Assembly (NCBI GenBank): GCA_002480645.1
Contig: DLCN01000023.1
Span: 87,523-151,522 of the forward strand
Length of the DNA: 64,000 nucleotides
Direction of reading: 5' to 3'
Origin: Balneolaceae bacterium UBA7797
GTDB taxonomy: Bacteria; Bacteroidota; Rhodothermia; Balneolales; Balneolaceae
In this document: positions 45,801 to 55,506 of the stretch, piece by piece
Layout: the number at the start of each line of letters is the position of its first letter
Position numbering within the stretch: the first letter of the stretch is position 1
Notes under the pieces: model-generated
The model's database searches: none
Seen by the model: only the letters and a program-made list of their open reading frames with translations
What the model was told of the DNA's origin: nothing
Made by a program: the position numbers and the translations under genes

Positions 45801-46406
45801 ATGATCCGGGTTTCCCTCCTCGCTCTCCTGATCACCCTGTTAACAGGATCAGGGATCTCTGCACAATCTTATCTATTGCAGAGTAATCTTAAAAACATTT
45901 ACACAAGTGATGAAACTGCCGGGCAATTGAAAGATCCGATTGTAGCTTCTGCACTCTCAGTTGGGGTACCGGCTACGGCTGTTACGCTGGGCTGGATAAT
46001 GGGAAACAGCGGCCAGCAAACATTCGGTGTGATCATGATAAGTGCGGGAATACTCATCGGTCCTTCGGCTGGTAATATCTATGCCGAAGCCAATGATGAA
46101 GTACTCAGGGGTATATTGTATCGGACAGCCGGAGGAGCTTTACTGGTGATCGGGACTGCCCTTTCGATCAATGATATGTGTATCGGAAGTTCATCCTGTG
46201 GCGGAGGCAGCATTGAAGGTTCTTTAGGTACATTTACGGCGTTACTCGGAGCAGGTATTATTGGAGTAAGTGCTGTTTATGATTTCTTCAACGCTTCCAA
46301 AAATGCCCATGAGTACAATAATAACCGTACCACCCAACTTACATTTGGTCCCACTTACTTTCCCCGGGAGTCTGTTCCCGGAGTTAGTCTGAATCTCAGA
46401 TTCTAG
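45801..46406 (+). CDS. Exported hydrophobic protein of unknown function
   Basis: A 201-residue protein with a signal peptide ending in GISAQ. The mature part has three or four glycine/alanine-rich hydrophobic stretches, a Cys-containing loop (DMCIGSSSCGGG) and a C-terminal strand ending SLNLRF with terminal Phe, as in outer-membrane proteins. I recognise no family. Its TAG stop overlaps the TAG of the convergent peptidase gene within a shared CTAG at 46403-46406. Confidence 0.65.
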   Translation: MIRVSLLALLITLLTGSGISAQSYLLQSNLKNIYTSDETAGQLKDPIVASALSVGVPATAVTLGWIMGNSGQQTFGVIMISAGILIGPSAGNIYAEANDEVLRGILYRTAGGALLVIGTALSINDMCIGSSSCGGGSIEGSLGTFTALLGAGIIGVSAVYDFFNASKNAHEYNNNRTTQLTFGPTYFPRESVPGVSLNLRF

Positions 46407-47302
46407 CGTTTATCAAATTCCAACACAGCGTTCAGGATCACCTGTACACTGCTTTTATAGAATTCCTGCGGGATGGTCTCAAACTCATCCGTAGCTTTGT
46501 GATAGTATTCGTGGTCTTCTACTCCGAAATAGATAAACGGAATCCCCATTTCATGAAACGGATAATGATCAGATTGGGACGTCCAGTCCTGATTTCCATC
46601 TTCCGGTGTATCATGGCCAAATAGCAGCGAAACATCTCCCGTTATTACATTCTCCAAAACAGGTTTTAACTGTGGATAATGATACGTACCAACGGCATAT
46701 AATTCGTTCTTATCGTTCTGAGCTATCATATCCATATTGATATTAAGCACTACCTTATCCATCAATACCGAATCCTGCACTAAGGCTCTTGCTCCTCTCA
46801 ATCCACCTTCTTCACCATCCAGAGCAGCGAATATGAGTGTGTGATTTTGTTCTGTTTTCGAAAAGTAATCCATGATCGCTATTAACCCCGCAGTACCCGA
46901 TGCATTGTCATCCGCACCGTTATAGATCAGGCTGTCGCGAACTCCCAAATGATCATAATGGGCCGTGATCACGATCACTGAATCAGAAGTTCCCTGATCT
47001 ATACCGATCACATTCACCCCGGTTCGTTTATCTCCGTTTCGTCGGGTGAATTCAAATGGATGTTCATAGTCATCACCATACGGTTCTATACCGATTTCAT
47101 TGAATCTGCCAACGATATATTCTCGTGCGTATCGGTTTCCCTCTGTACCTACGAGTCTTCCCTGCGTCATATCTGAGGAGATGAATTGAATATCTTCGAT
47201 CAATCGTTCTGTGTTTAAAGCCGGGGTGTTAGTTGGTTTCTCAGTCTTTGAACACGCAACGAATGTAATGAGCAGGGACAGGAACAGTGAGAGTTTTTTC
47301 AT
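46403..47302 (-). CDS. M28-family metallopeptidase, lipoprotein
   Basis: Exported zinc aminopeptidase of 299 residues. The signal peptide ends in TFVAC, a lipobox. Zinc ligands and catalytic residues are visible: ITAHYDHLG (His, Asp), GADDNASG (bridging Asp), DGEEGG (catalytic Glu pair), NINMDMI (Asp) and SQSDHYPFHEMGIP (His). It lacks PA or PDZ extra domains, so it is a minimal M28 enzyme. Likely role is degradation of peptides in the periplasm or at the cell surface. Confidence 0.92.
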   Translation of the reverse strand: MKKLSLFLSLLITFVACSKTEKPTNTPALNTERLIEDIQFISSDMTQGRLVGTEGNRYAREYIVGRFNEIGIEPYGDDYEHPFEFTRRNGDKRTGVNVIGIDQGTSDSVIVITAHYDHLGVRDSLIYNGADDNASGTAGLIAIMDYFSKTEQNHTLIFAALDGEEGGLRGARALVQDSVLMDKVVLNINMDMIAQNDKNELYAVGTYHYPQLKPVLENVITGDVSLLFGHDTPEDGNQDWTSQSDHYPFHEMGIPFIYFGVEDHEYYHKATDEFETIPQEFYKSSVQVILNAVLEFDKR

Positions 47303-47450
47303 TTCAGGTTAATTAATGAGTGATTTTTATAAGGGTCTTATTTTAGCAAATTTCAAGGCCTTGTTTTTATAAATTAAGTGAATTAATAAAATTATTGGTT
47401 GAACTACTTCAAACCCGTACTAACACTTACCGACCAACCCAAAGATCCTC

Positions 47451-49934
47451 ATGCAGAACCGACTTACTTTCTTATTTAGTGTATTGATCATCGCTGCGTT
47501 CGGCTATCTGAGCTGTTCATCTAAGCCTGAACCACCTGAAATTGAACAAACTATGCGTTTATGGTACGATGAACCTGCCGACCAATGGGTAGAGGCTTTA
47601 CCCGTGGGAAATGGTCGGCTTGGTGCTATGATCTACGGAGATCCCGCGCATGAAGAACTTCAGCTGAATGAAGAAACCGTGTGGGCGGGTGAACCGGGTA
47701 ATAACATCAATCCTGAGATCGCCAATGCTATACCTGTTATCCGTGACTTGTTAAATAAAAAGAACTATCAGGAAGCGCAAAAATATGCGGATGAACATGT
47801 CTACTCGTTGAACAACGGAATGCCCTATCAACCGGTGGGTTCATTATTATTACATTTCCCGGGACATGAGAATTACCGTAATTTTTATCGTGATCTTGAT
47901 ATCTCGACCGCTGTAGCAACTACCCGATACACCGTAGGTGATACCACCTTTACACGTGAAGTTTTTTCTTCCTTTGAAGATGAGGTCATTGCAATGAGAA
48001 TAACTGCAGATAAACCCGGCGCGATCACTGGATCACTCTCATTTACCAGCCCGCAAAAGCATGTCACAACCATTGAAGATAATACACTGATCGTTCATGG
48101 AATTTCGGGCGATGAAGAGAATAAACAAGGTAAAGTGGAATTCAGCTCCATCATAAAGATGAAAACGAAGGGTGGCGAACTCTCTGCCAATGAATCTGAA
48201 CTGACCGTTTCCGGAAGTGATGAAGTAATGATTCTGATATCGGTCGGTACAAATTTTAAGACTTATGATGATATCAGTGGAGACGCTGATCAGGTCGCAA
48301 AAACTTATTTAAAGAATGCCTCCGGCAAAGAATTTGATGAAATGAAGCAGGCTCATACTAAATTTTATCAAAAATATTTTAACCGGGTAGACCTCTATCT
48401 GGGAGATACGGAGGCAAGCGCCAAACCAACCGATGAACGGATCGCTGATTTTGGTGAGGGAAATGATCCCCAGCTTGCAGCACTTTACTTTCAATTCGGT
48501 CGCTATCTTTTGATCTCCAGTTCCCAACCCGGTGGTCAGCCGCCAACGCTGCAGGGAATCTGGAATTATCAGATGATGCCGCCCTGGGATAGCAAATACA
48601 CCATTAACATAAATGCCGAAATGAATTACTGGCCGGCTGAGGTCACTAATTTGAGTGAATTGCATGAACCGTTATTCTCTATGGTTCGCGATCTCGCTGT
48701 TACCGGACGGGAAGATGCGCGGATCACCTATGGGGCACGTGGTTGGGTTACTCATCATAATACCGATATCTGGCGGGTGACCGGTCCTGTGGATGGTGTG
48801 GGGTCCTGGGGACTATGGCCCATGGGTGGAGTCTGGCTGAGTCAGCAAATGTACGACCATTACCTCTTTACGGGAGATGAGGAGTTTATCAGGAAACAGT
48901 ATCCGGTCTTTAAATCGGCTTCCGAGTTTTTCCTGGATGTACTACAACCTTTTCCCGACACAGACTGGATGGTAGTTTCTCCCTCCATTTCCCCCGAGAA
49001 TACGTATCCTGCCGGAAATGGTGAGGTATCTGTAACGGCAGGTGCAACTATGGATAATCAGTTGATCTTTGATCTGTTCACACGAACCATTGAAATTGCA
49101 AAGATGATGGAGGGTGAAGATGAATTCATTGCAGAACTGACAGAAATGAAATCGAAACTTCCGCCCATGCAAATTGGTCAGCATGGACAATTACAGGAAT
49201 GGATCCATGACTGGGACGACCCCGATGATCACCATCGTCATGTCTCCCATTTATATGGATTACATCCCTCCAATCAAATCTCTCCATACCGAACGCCGGA
49301 GTTATTCGGTGCTGCAAATCAAACGTTGTTGTACCGTGGAGATGAGTCTACGGGTTGGTCTATGGGATGGAAAGTAAACTTCTGGGCCCGTTTACTGGAC
49401 GGAGATCATGCCTACAAACTGATCACGGATCAATTGAGCCCGTCGCAACTTCCTGATGGGTCAGAAAAAGGAGGCACTTATCCTAACTTATTCGATGCGC
49501 ACCCGCCCTTTCAGATCGATGGAAACTTTGGTTGTACTGCCGGGATTGCTGAGATGTTAGTGCAAAGTCATGACGGAGCTATACATGTATTACCGGCTCT
49601 GCCTGCTATCTGGCCGGATGGATACGTTACCGGATTAAAAGCTCGTGGTGGATTTGAGGTAGACCTTGACTGGATAGATGGTAAACTTCGAAAGATCTGG
49701 CTTAGTTCAGAACTGGGTGGCATTGCCCGTATCCGTTCCTATGTTCCTCTAACTGGAACCGGGCTGAGCGAAGCAACCGGAGAAAATGCTAATCCACTAT
49801 TTCCAACCATACATGTAAAAGATCCGATCATACATTCTGAAACTGAACTGTATCGTCCGGAATTACGAAAAATATTTGAATACGATCTCGAGACGGAGGT
49901 AGGTGGAGAGTATGTTCTCTCAGCCCGGATCTGA
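47451..49934 (+). CDS. Glycoside hydrolase family 95 (alpha-L-fucosidase-like), lipoprotein
   Basis: Exported (alpha/alpha)6-barrel enzyme of 827 residues. The signal peptide ends in GYLSC, a lipobox. Family features are LWYDEPADQWVEALPVGNGR, ELQLNEETVWAG, the central NINAEMNYWPAE, the WMVVSPSISPENTYP stretch and DGNFGCTAG. GH95 enzymes release alpha-1,2-L-fucose or alpha-L-galactose from glycans. There is no SusC/SusD pair, sulfatase or regulator beside it, so it is not in a usual polysaccharide locus. Specificity is uncertain. Confidence 0.92.
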   Translation: MQNRLTFLFSVLIIAAFGYLSCSSKPEPPEIEQTMRLWYDEPADQWVEALPVGNGRLGAMIYGDPAHEELQLNEETVWAGEPGNNINPEIANAIPVIRDLLNKKNYQEAQKYADEHVYSLNNGMPYQPVGSLLLHFPGHENYRNFYRDLDISTAVATTRYTVGDTTFTREVFSSFEDEVIAMRITADKPGAITGSLSFTSPQKHVTTIEDNTLIVHGISGDEENKQGKVEFSSIIKMKTKGGELSANESELTVSGSDEVMILISVGTNFKTYDDISGDADQVAKTYLKNASGKEFDEMKQAHTKFYQKYFNRVDLYLGDTEASAKPTDERIADFGEGNDPQLAALYFQFGRYLLISSSQPGGQPPTLQGIWNYQMMPPWDSKYTININAEMNYWPAEVTNLSELHEPLFSMVRDLAVTGREDARITYGARGWVTHHNTDIWRVTGPVDGVGSWGLWPMGGVWLSQQMYDHYLFTGDEEFIRKQYPVFKSASEFFLDVLQPFPDTDWMVVSPSISPENTYPAGNGEVSVTAGATMDNQLIFDLFTRTIEIAKMMEGEDEFIAELTEMKSKLPPMQIGQHGQLQEWIHDWDDPDDHHRHVSHLYGLHPSNQISPYRTPELFGAANQTLLYRGDESTGWSMGWKVNFWARLLDGDHAYKLITDQLSPSQLPDGSEKGGTYPNLFDAHPPFQIDGNFGCTAGIAEMLVQSHDGAIHVLPALPAIWPDGYVTGLKARGGFEVDLDWIDGKLRKIWLSSELGGIARIRSYVPLTGTGLSEATGENANPLFPTIHVKDPIIHSETELYRPELRKIFEYDLETEVGGEYVLSARI

Positions 49935-49974
49935 TCACAGGCTGAATGTTTTTAAAACAAAAGATCCTGTCCAT

Positions 49975-50008
49975 AAAAAAAGCCCGCTGAGAAACTCAAC
50001 GGGCTTTT
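49975..50008. terminator. Bidirectional terminator between the GH95 and gap genes
   Basis: AGCCCG-C-TGAG (49981-49991) pairs with CTCA-A-CGGGCT (49995-50005) around a 3-nt loop, flanked by A-run and T-run on opposite sides. It lies between convergent genes and can serve both. Confidence 0.85.
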
Positions 50009-50034
50009 CAATTTCAGATAACTATCTGATCAGA

Positions 50035-51033
50035 TCAAAGGATCTTAGTGATCAGATCAGCAGTTCTTGCAGAATAACCTGCTTCGTTATCGTACCAGCC
50101 AATTACTTTAACCAGTTTACCATCCACTTTGGTCAGGTCACTGTCAAAGATATTTGAGTGTGGGTTACCAACGATGTCGGTAGAAACCAATGGATCGGTA
50201 GAGAATTGAAGAATACCTTTTAACGGGCCTTCTGCAGCGGCTTTGAATGCTGCATTCACTTCTTCAGCAGTAGTTTCTTTTTCTACTTCACAAACAAAAT
50301 CGGTTAATGAACCGGTTGGGGTTGGAACGCGAACGGCTCCACCATCCAGTTTACCGTTAAGGTGAGGAAGTACCAGACCAACTGCACGAGCTGCACCAGT
50401 AGAAGTAGGTACAATGTTGATGGCAGCTGCACGGGCACGACGAAGATCTTTATGCGGAGCATCAAGAATTCTTTGATCACCGGTATATGCGTGAATAGTG
50501 GTCATGAATCCTTTAACGATACCGAAGTTATCGTCAAGAACTTTAGCCATTGGGGCTAAACAGTTGGTTGTACAACTTGCGTTAGAGTAGATAAGAGTTT
50601 CGTCGTCGATCTCATTATCGTTCACACCTAATACAACAGTTTTAACACCGCCTTTAGCCGGTGCAGAGATGATCACTTTTTTAGCACCTGCTTCGAGGTG
50701 TTTGCCGGCGCTGTCTTTATCAACAAAAAATCCGGTTGACTCTACTACCACGTCTACACCAAGATCTCCCCAGTTCAGATTAGCAGGATCTCTTTCAGCA
50801 GTTACTTTGAAGCTCATATCGTCGATTGTGATCGTATCACCATCAACAGAAACGTCTCCTGCAAAAGTACCTTGTGAAGAATCGTGTTTGAATAAATGTG
50901 CAAGGGTTTTGGTATCGGTTAGATCGTTAACACCAACGATCTCGATCTGATCCTTATAGTTTGCAAGAATCGCACGGGTAACCATACGGCCAATACGGCC
51001 AAACCCATTTATTCCGACTTTAATTTTTGACAT
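50035..51033 (-). CDS. gap: Glyceraldehyde-3-phosphate dehydrogenase, type I
   Basis: Glycolytic NAD-dependent enzyme of 332 residues, cytoplasmic tetramer. The dinucleotide motif GINGFGRIGR is at the start and the catalytic Cys is in SNASCTTNCLAP (about residue 152). WYDNEAGYS near the C-terminus is also diagnostic. Gene stands alone on the minus strand with about 250 nt before the divergent pruA gene. Confidence 0.98.
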   Translation of the reverse strand: MSKIKVGINGFGRIGRMVTRAILANYKDQIEIVGVNDLTDTKTLAHLFKHDSSQGTFAGDVSVDGDTITIDDMSFKVTAERDPANLNWGDLGVDVVVESTGFFVDKDSAGKHLEAGAKKVIISAPAKGGVKTVVLGVNDNEIDDETLIYSNASCTTNCLAPMAKVLDDNFGIVKGFMTTIHAYTGDQRILDAPHKDLRRARAAAINIVPTSTGAARAVGLVLPHLNGKLDGGAVRVPTPTGSLTDFVCEVEKETTAEEVNAAFKAAAEGPLKGILQFSTDPLVSTDIVGNPHSNIFDSDLTKVDGKLVKVIGWYDNEAGYSARTADLITKIL

Positions 51034-51281
51034 ATCGAATCCTTATTTAGTATTGAATGATTAATCTCAAAATGATTTGCTGTGAAGCTAGATTAATCGT
51101 GTAAAGTTCTTATGAATTGCCTAAAACTACCACTAGTAAGTCCCATTTTCAATGGTTTTACATTAAGTTAAAGACTGGCTCCCTACCTTTTGAAATGGGA
51201 GCGCTTTTCTGAGTATATTCAGGGTAGCAAAATTCAATTGAACAAAAAAATAATTTAGAACTGTTTTTTAAAGAGGAAAAA

Positions 51282-52895
51282 ATGCCCGATTTAACATTAG
51301 AAAAATTCAAAAACGAAGAATATTTCGACTTTTCTGACCCAACCATCAACGACGCCCAAAAGAAAGTGATCGCTGATGTTCGCAGTAATTTTGGAAAAAC
51401 CTATGATCTTTACATTAATGGGGAATGGGTTAAAGGTGAAGCCGGAACTTTCGAGAGTCGTAATCCATCTAATGTGGATGAAGTGATCGGAACATTTCAG
51501 AAAGCTTCCACCGAACAGGCACTCGGTGCACTCGATAAAGCATGGGAAGCTTTTGAGTCATGGAAACATGTTCCGGCCAAAGAGCGGGCCGACTATCTGT
51601 TTAAAGCCGCTGATGTTGTTCGACGCAGACGTATGGAGATCAATGCATGGATGATCAGCGAAGCCGGTAAAAATTATCTGGAAGCTGATGCAGATACCTG
51701 CGAGGCCATCGACTTTTTGGAGTATTACGCGTACGAGGCTATCCGTCTTGATGATGGCATGCCCGTTAACGACTCCTGGGGAGATGCCAACAAAACTATC
51801 TACACGCCCATGGGCGCCGGTGTTTCAATTTCGCCCTGGAATTTCCCATTCGCCATCTTTGTGGGAATGGCCATGGCGCCGGTTGCAGCCGGAAATACGG
51901 TGGTAGCTAAACCTGCACCGGATACACCAAAAATGGCTCAGTTATTTGCAGAGATCGTAGAAGAGGTAGGTTTACCTGCTGGTGTATTTAATTTTGTAAC
52001 CGGTGGCGATATCGAAGTGGGTGAACAATTGGCAAGAAGCCCGAAAACAAGTTTCATCAGCTTTACCGGTTCTAAAGCCGTAGGACTCCATCTAACCGAG
52101 ATTTCGGCTAAAGTGGTTGATGGTCAGCATTTCCTTAAACGCATGGTATGTGAGTTAGGTGGAAAGAACGCTACCGTAGTTGATGCCGACGCAGATATTG
52201 ACCGTGCTGCAGAAGAGATCGTGAAAGGTGCTTTCGGTTTTCAGGGACAGAAATGTTCTGCCGGATCCAGAGTGGTAGCTGTTGAATCAATCTACGACGA
52301 ACTGGTTGAAAAGGTAGTAGCAAAAACCAAAGAGCTAAAAGTTGGTGATGCTAAAGATAATTTCGCAGCAGGACCGGTTGTGAATCAGAAGGCCGTGGAC
52401 AAGATCATGAGCTACATCGAGATCGGCAAGAAAGAAGGAAAACTAATGGCCGGTGGAAAGCTTGCTGAAACCGAACATGAAGGATTCTATATCGAGCCAA
52501 CTGTATTTGCTGATGTAAGTGAAGCTGCTCGTATCGCTCAGGAAGAGATCTTTGGCCCGGTAACCGCATTCATCAAAGCAAAAGACACTACCGATGCACT
52601 GCGCATTGCCAATAGTGTGGAATACGGATTGACAGGTGCTTATTTCTCTCAGGATCCGGCCAAGATCGACCGTGCTCTCCGCGAATTCAACGTGGGTAAT
52701 CTGTACATCAACCGTAAATGTACCGGCGCTCTGGTGGGAGCTCAGCCATTTGGCGGTTTCAATATGAGTGGAACCGATGCAAAAGCCGGCGGGCGTGATT
52801 ATCTGTTGTACTTCCTGCAACCAAAATCCATGACTGTTCGCCCATCTGAAGGCGTAAGCTACGATGTACACGAATTCAATTATGCAAAGAAGTAA
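51282..52895 (+). CDS. pruA: L-glutamate gamma-semialdehyde dehydrogenase (1-pyrroline-5-carboxylate dehydrogenase)
   Basis: NAD-dependent aldehyde dehydrogenase of 537 residues that finishes proline and ornithine breakdown to glutamate. Motifs are SPWNFPFAI, SFTGSKAVG, catalytic Glu in CELGGKNA and catalytic Cys in GQKCSAGSRV. Length and the N-terminal arm fit the free-standing RocA/PruA type rather than PutA. No proline dehydrogenase is next to it. It is followed by a strong terminator. Confidence 0.94.
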   Translation: MPDLTLEKFKNEEYFDFSDPTINDAQKKVIADVRSNFGKTYDLYINGEWVKGEAGTFESRNPSNVDEVIGTFQKASTEQALGALDKAWEAFESWKHVPAKERADYLFKAADVVRRRRMEINAWMISEAGKNYLEADADTCEAIDFLEYYAYEAIRLDDGMPVNDSWGDANKTIYTPMGAGVSISPWNFPFAIFVGMAMAPVAAGNTVVAKPAPDTPKMAQLFAEIVEEVGLPAGVFNFVTGGDIEVGEQLARSPKTSFISFTGSKAVGLHLTEISAKVVDGQHFLKRMVCELGGKNATVVDADADIDRAAEEIVKGAFGFQGQKCSAGSRVVAVESIYDELVEKVVAKTKELKVGDAKDNFAAGPVVNQKAVDKIMSYIEIGKKEGKLMAGGKLAETEHEGFYIEPTVFADVSEAARIAQEEIFGPVTAFIKAKDTTDALRIANSVEYGLTGAYFSQDPAKIDRALREFNVGNLYINRKCTGALVGAQPFGGFNMSGTDAKAGGRDYLLYFLQPKSMTVRPSEGVSYDVHEFNYAKK

Positions 52896-52918
52896 TTGAA
52901 TAATTTTGATTAATCAGA

Positions 52919-52950
52919 GCCCTTTACTTTGTTGTAAAGGGCTTTTTTTT
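52919..52950 (+). terminator. Rho-independent terminator of pruA
   Basis: GCCCTTTAC (52919-52927) pairs with GTAAAGGGC (52934-52942) and is followed by eight T. It starts 23 nt after the pruA stop. Confidence 0.9.
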
Positions 52951-52977
52951 GATCTTATAAAGAAAAATCAACCCCTG

Positions 52978-53802
52978 ATGACAGATAAGAAATTTAGTGA
53001 AGATGCGGTACGTCAGATCATTCGGCTGGCAATGGAAAAAGAAAAAGCGCTGGAGGAATCCGCCAACGACCAGCATGGGCTTACCATCGAAGAATTGATC
53101 AGTATCGGGAAAGATGTTGGATTGTCTGAAGAAGAGATCCGGGCAGCGGCAAAAAAATATTCTGCCAACTCAGTGAAAAGTTTTTTTAAAGTCACCAATA
53201 CTGAGATCATCGAAGAACGAACGTTCACTTCTACCCTGGCAAAAGAAGAGCTCTGGGAACATCTGCAATTCGAACTTGATGATCATTATGGTCAATCTAC
53301 CATCTTCGGAAATCTGGCATCCGCACCACGGGATTATCAATGGAATCATACCAGCTCATCCGGAGTGATAACAAAAGCTACCTTACGTTCAGAAGGTGAA
53401 GGATATCGTTTCAGAATATCTCAACAGGTTGGCATGGCGAACCCATTTTGGGAAGGGATTTCTATAGGAATCCTACCAACAATAGTGATCTTTGCCATTT
53501 ATGTTGCCGTTACATCAGTAAGTAGCTGGATCTTAAATTCTTTGGTAGCTACTGGCATCTGGGCACTTTCATCATACATTACTTATAAGCTGGACACTAA
53601 ATGGAGAGCGAAAAAGCTCAGACTGCTAAAAGAATTCGCCAATAACTTAATGCACCGAATCCCACAAGCAGAAGTAAAAGACGGGGTGAAAAATCAGTCG
53701 GTTAACTCAGCCGGGGCCGCTATAGAAATAGAAAGTCCGGAAGTGTATCCGGACTCAGAATCAGTGGGTCAAATAAAAGAGAGCAAACGACAGAAAGAAT
53801 AA
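52978..53802 (+). CDS. Membrane protein of unknown function with N-terminal helical domain
   Basis: A 274-residue protein from ATG 52978; the frame from 52906 would span the pruA terminator. Residues 1-70 form a predicted helical domain (AVRQIIRLAMEKEK, TIEELISIGKDVGLSEEEIRAAA) resembling small helical domains found in SHOCT-like proteins. A soluble middle region follows, then two adjacent transmembrane helices near residues 160-210 and a charged tail. I do not recognise a named family. It is transcribed toward the ankyrin gene and has no obvious partner. Confidence 0.65.
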   Translation: MTDKKFSEDAVRQIIRLAMEKEKALEESANDQHGLTIEELISIGKDVGLSEEEIRAAAKKYSANSVKSFFKVTNTEIIEERTFTSTLAKEELWEHLQFELDDHYGQSTIFGNLASAPRDYQWNHTSSSGVITKATLRSEGEGYRFRISQQVGMANPFWEGISIGILPTIVIFAIYVAVTSVSSWILNSLVATGIWALSSYITYKLDTKWRAKKLRLLKEFANNLMHRIPQAEVKDGVKNQSVNSAGAAIEIESPEVYPDSESVGQIKESKRQKE

Positions 53803-53811
53803 GCTTATACT

Positions 53812-54516
53812 CTAATCGTCAAGATCGATCTCATCCGGGGCGTCTTCATCAGATACCAGATCATCGACATCCGGGGTATCATCCATTGAATCTTCTTCAT
53901 CCTCATCATCTTCGGTAACCACAGGAGCTGCTTTCTTTTTCTTTGGTTTTACTTCCGTTTTAGCTCCGGCACGTTTAAGGATCATTGCAATATCTTCCTG
54001 ATCATTTTCCATAGCGATCATCATAGCTGTATCGCCATTCTTATCCCTCAGATACACATTGGCACCTTCAGAAAGCAAGTATTTGATCACTTCACCATGA
54101 CCATTCTTTGCCGCGACCATTAAAGCAGTATGTCCCCATCGTTGTTGATAATCTACATCTGCACCTTTCTCAACCAGTAATTTTACGGCGTCCAGATTAC
54201 CGCTGCGGGCAGCCATTATCAAAGCCAGAGAGCCCAACTTAACTCCCTTGTCAAACAGGTATTCCATCATCTCAACATTACCGGTTTCGGCAGCTCTGTT
54301 CAGGGCAGTACCACCCATCTTTGTCTCAATGTTAAGATCTGCACCCGATTCGACCAGTGCTTTTACAACCTCAAAATGATTTTTTTCCGCGGCCAGGATC
54401 AGTGCACTTGCACCACTTCCGTTCACGGCATTAATATCAGCGCCATCATCTAACAATTGTTTTACCAGATTCAGATCGCCATCTCTTGCGGCTTTAATGA
54501 TCTCTGCAGTATCCAT
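53812..54516 (-). CDS. Ankyrin-repeat protein with acidic tail
   Basis: A 234-residue soluble protein with about six ankyrin repeats (residues 1-195; recurring G-A-D-x-N and ALIxAA/ALMVAA elements). A Lys-rich segment (KPKKKKA) and a strongly acidic C-terminal tail of about 35 residues follow. No signal peptide. It is probably a protein-binding adaptor; targets are unknown. It lies 71 nt after fmt on the same strand. Confidence 0.88.
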   Translation of the reverse strand: MDTAEIIKAARDGDLNLVKQLLDDGADINAVNGSGASALILAAEKNHFEVVKALVESGADLNIETKMGGTALNRAAETGNVEMMEYLFDKGVKLGSLALIMAARSGNLDAVKLLVEKGADVDYQQRWGHTALMVAAKNGHGEVIKYLLSEGANVYLRDKNGDTAMMIAMENDQEDIAMILKRAGAKTEVKPKKKKAAPVVTEDDEDEEDSMDDTPDVDDLVSDEDAPDEIDLDD

Positions 54517-54587
54517 TTTATTTGTATCGTTAAGTTTGCGGGATGATAAAAAACGAAGTGGCTATCTCAAACTAAAATCTTTTCGAT

Positions 54588-55502
54588 TTACATGAGTTTT
54601 CCATCAAAGTCGTACCCTTTCAGATATTCCTCAGCTCTCATCCTTCGTTTGCCGGGAAGCTGCATTTCAAGTATTTCAACAGTTCCGCCTAAACAACCTA
54701 CTAAGAACTTTCCATCTTTGATAATGATTTCACCCGCTTCGGCAGATAAAACAGGTCCCGGTTTAGAACGGTAGACATTCATTTTCTCTCCATCATATTC
54801 AGCCCAGGCTGTAGGAAAAGGACTTAACCCACGAATGTGATCATGAACTTCCTTAGCCGAGCGGTTAAAATCCAAATGGCAATGTTCTTTAAACAGTTTT
54901 GGAGCCGGCGTAGCCATTTCGTCATTCTGTGTAACTGCTTTATACGTTCCATGCTCGATCAGGTCTAGCGCTTCTACCAAAGTATAACTGCCCATATACA
55001 TCAAACGCTCGTATACTTCTCCGGTGGTTTCTAACTCCCCGATCGCAGTTTCCTTTTGCAGAATGATCCGGCCCGTATCTACCTTTTCATCCAGAAAAAA
55101 TATCGTACATCCGGTTTTCTTCTCACCTTGCATAACCGCCCAGTGGATCGGTGCCGCTCCTCTGAACTTAGGCAGTAGTGAGGCATGTAAATTCACAGAA
55201 CCGATCCGTGGAATCTCCAGCACTTTTTTGGGTAAGATCCTGAATGCGACAACAACAAACAGATCGGCATCCAGTTCAGCTAATTGAGCAGCAAATTTGT
55301 CTGATCTCAGATCTTCAACCTCAATAACAGGTAATCCTAACTCCAGTGCTTTAGCTTTCACCGGTGTTGGCATTTTTCCGGAACCACGTCCACGTCTTTT
55401 ATCCACATTACTTACCACCGCTTTAATGGTATGAGCAGACTGATGGATCTTCTCCAGACTAGGGATCGCAAAATCAGGCGATCCCATAAATACAATATTC
55501 AT
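54588..55502 (-). CDS. fmt: Methionyl-tRNA formyltransferase
   Basis: Formylates initiator Met-tRNA with 10-formyl-THF; 304 residues. Signature motifs are VFMGSPDFA at the start, NLHASLLPKFRGAAPI (catalytic Asn-His pair) and GEKKTGCTIFFLDEKVDTG with the catalytic Asp. It follows def by 4 nt, the classical def-fmt pair. Confidence 0.97.
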   Translation of the reverse strand: MNIVFMGSPDFAIPSLEKIHQSAHTIKAVVSNVDKRRGRGSGKMPTPVKAKALELGLPVIEVEDLRSDKFAAQLAELDADLFVVVAFRILPKKVLEIPRIGSVNLHASLLPKFRGAAPIHWAVMQGEKKTGCTIFFLDEKVDTGRIILQKETAIGELETTGEVYERLMYMGSYTLVEALDLIEHGTYKAVTQNDEMATPAPKLFKEHCHLDFNRSAKEVHDHIRGLSPFPTAWAEYDGEKMNVYRSKPGPVLSAEAGEIIIKDGKFLVGCLGGTVEILEMQLPGKRRMRAEEYLKGYDFDGKLM

Positions 55503-55506
55503 AAAC

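Noticed and set aside
46403..46406. Overlap of the convergent exported-protein and M28 genes as a programmed signal
   Set aside because: The two TAG stops share a palindromic CTAG; such 4-nt convergent overlaps arise by chance and nothing else points to regulation.
51180..51225. Possible terminator between gap and pruA (GCTCCC/GGGAGC)
   Set aside because: Only a 6-bp stem with a long loop, and it lies upstream of two divergent genes where no transcript should end.
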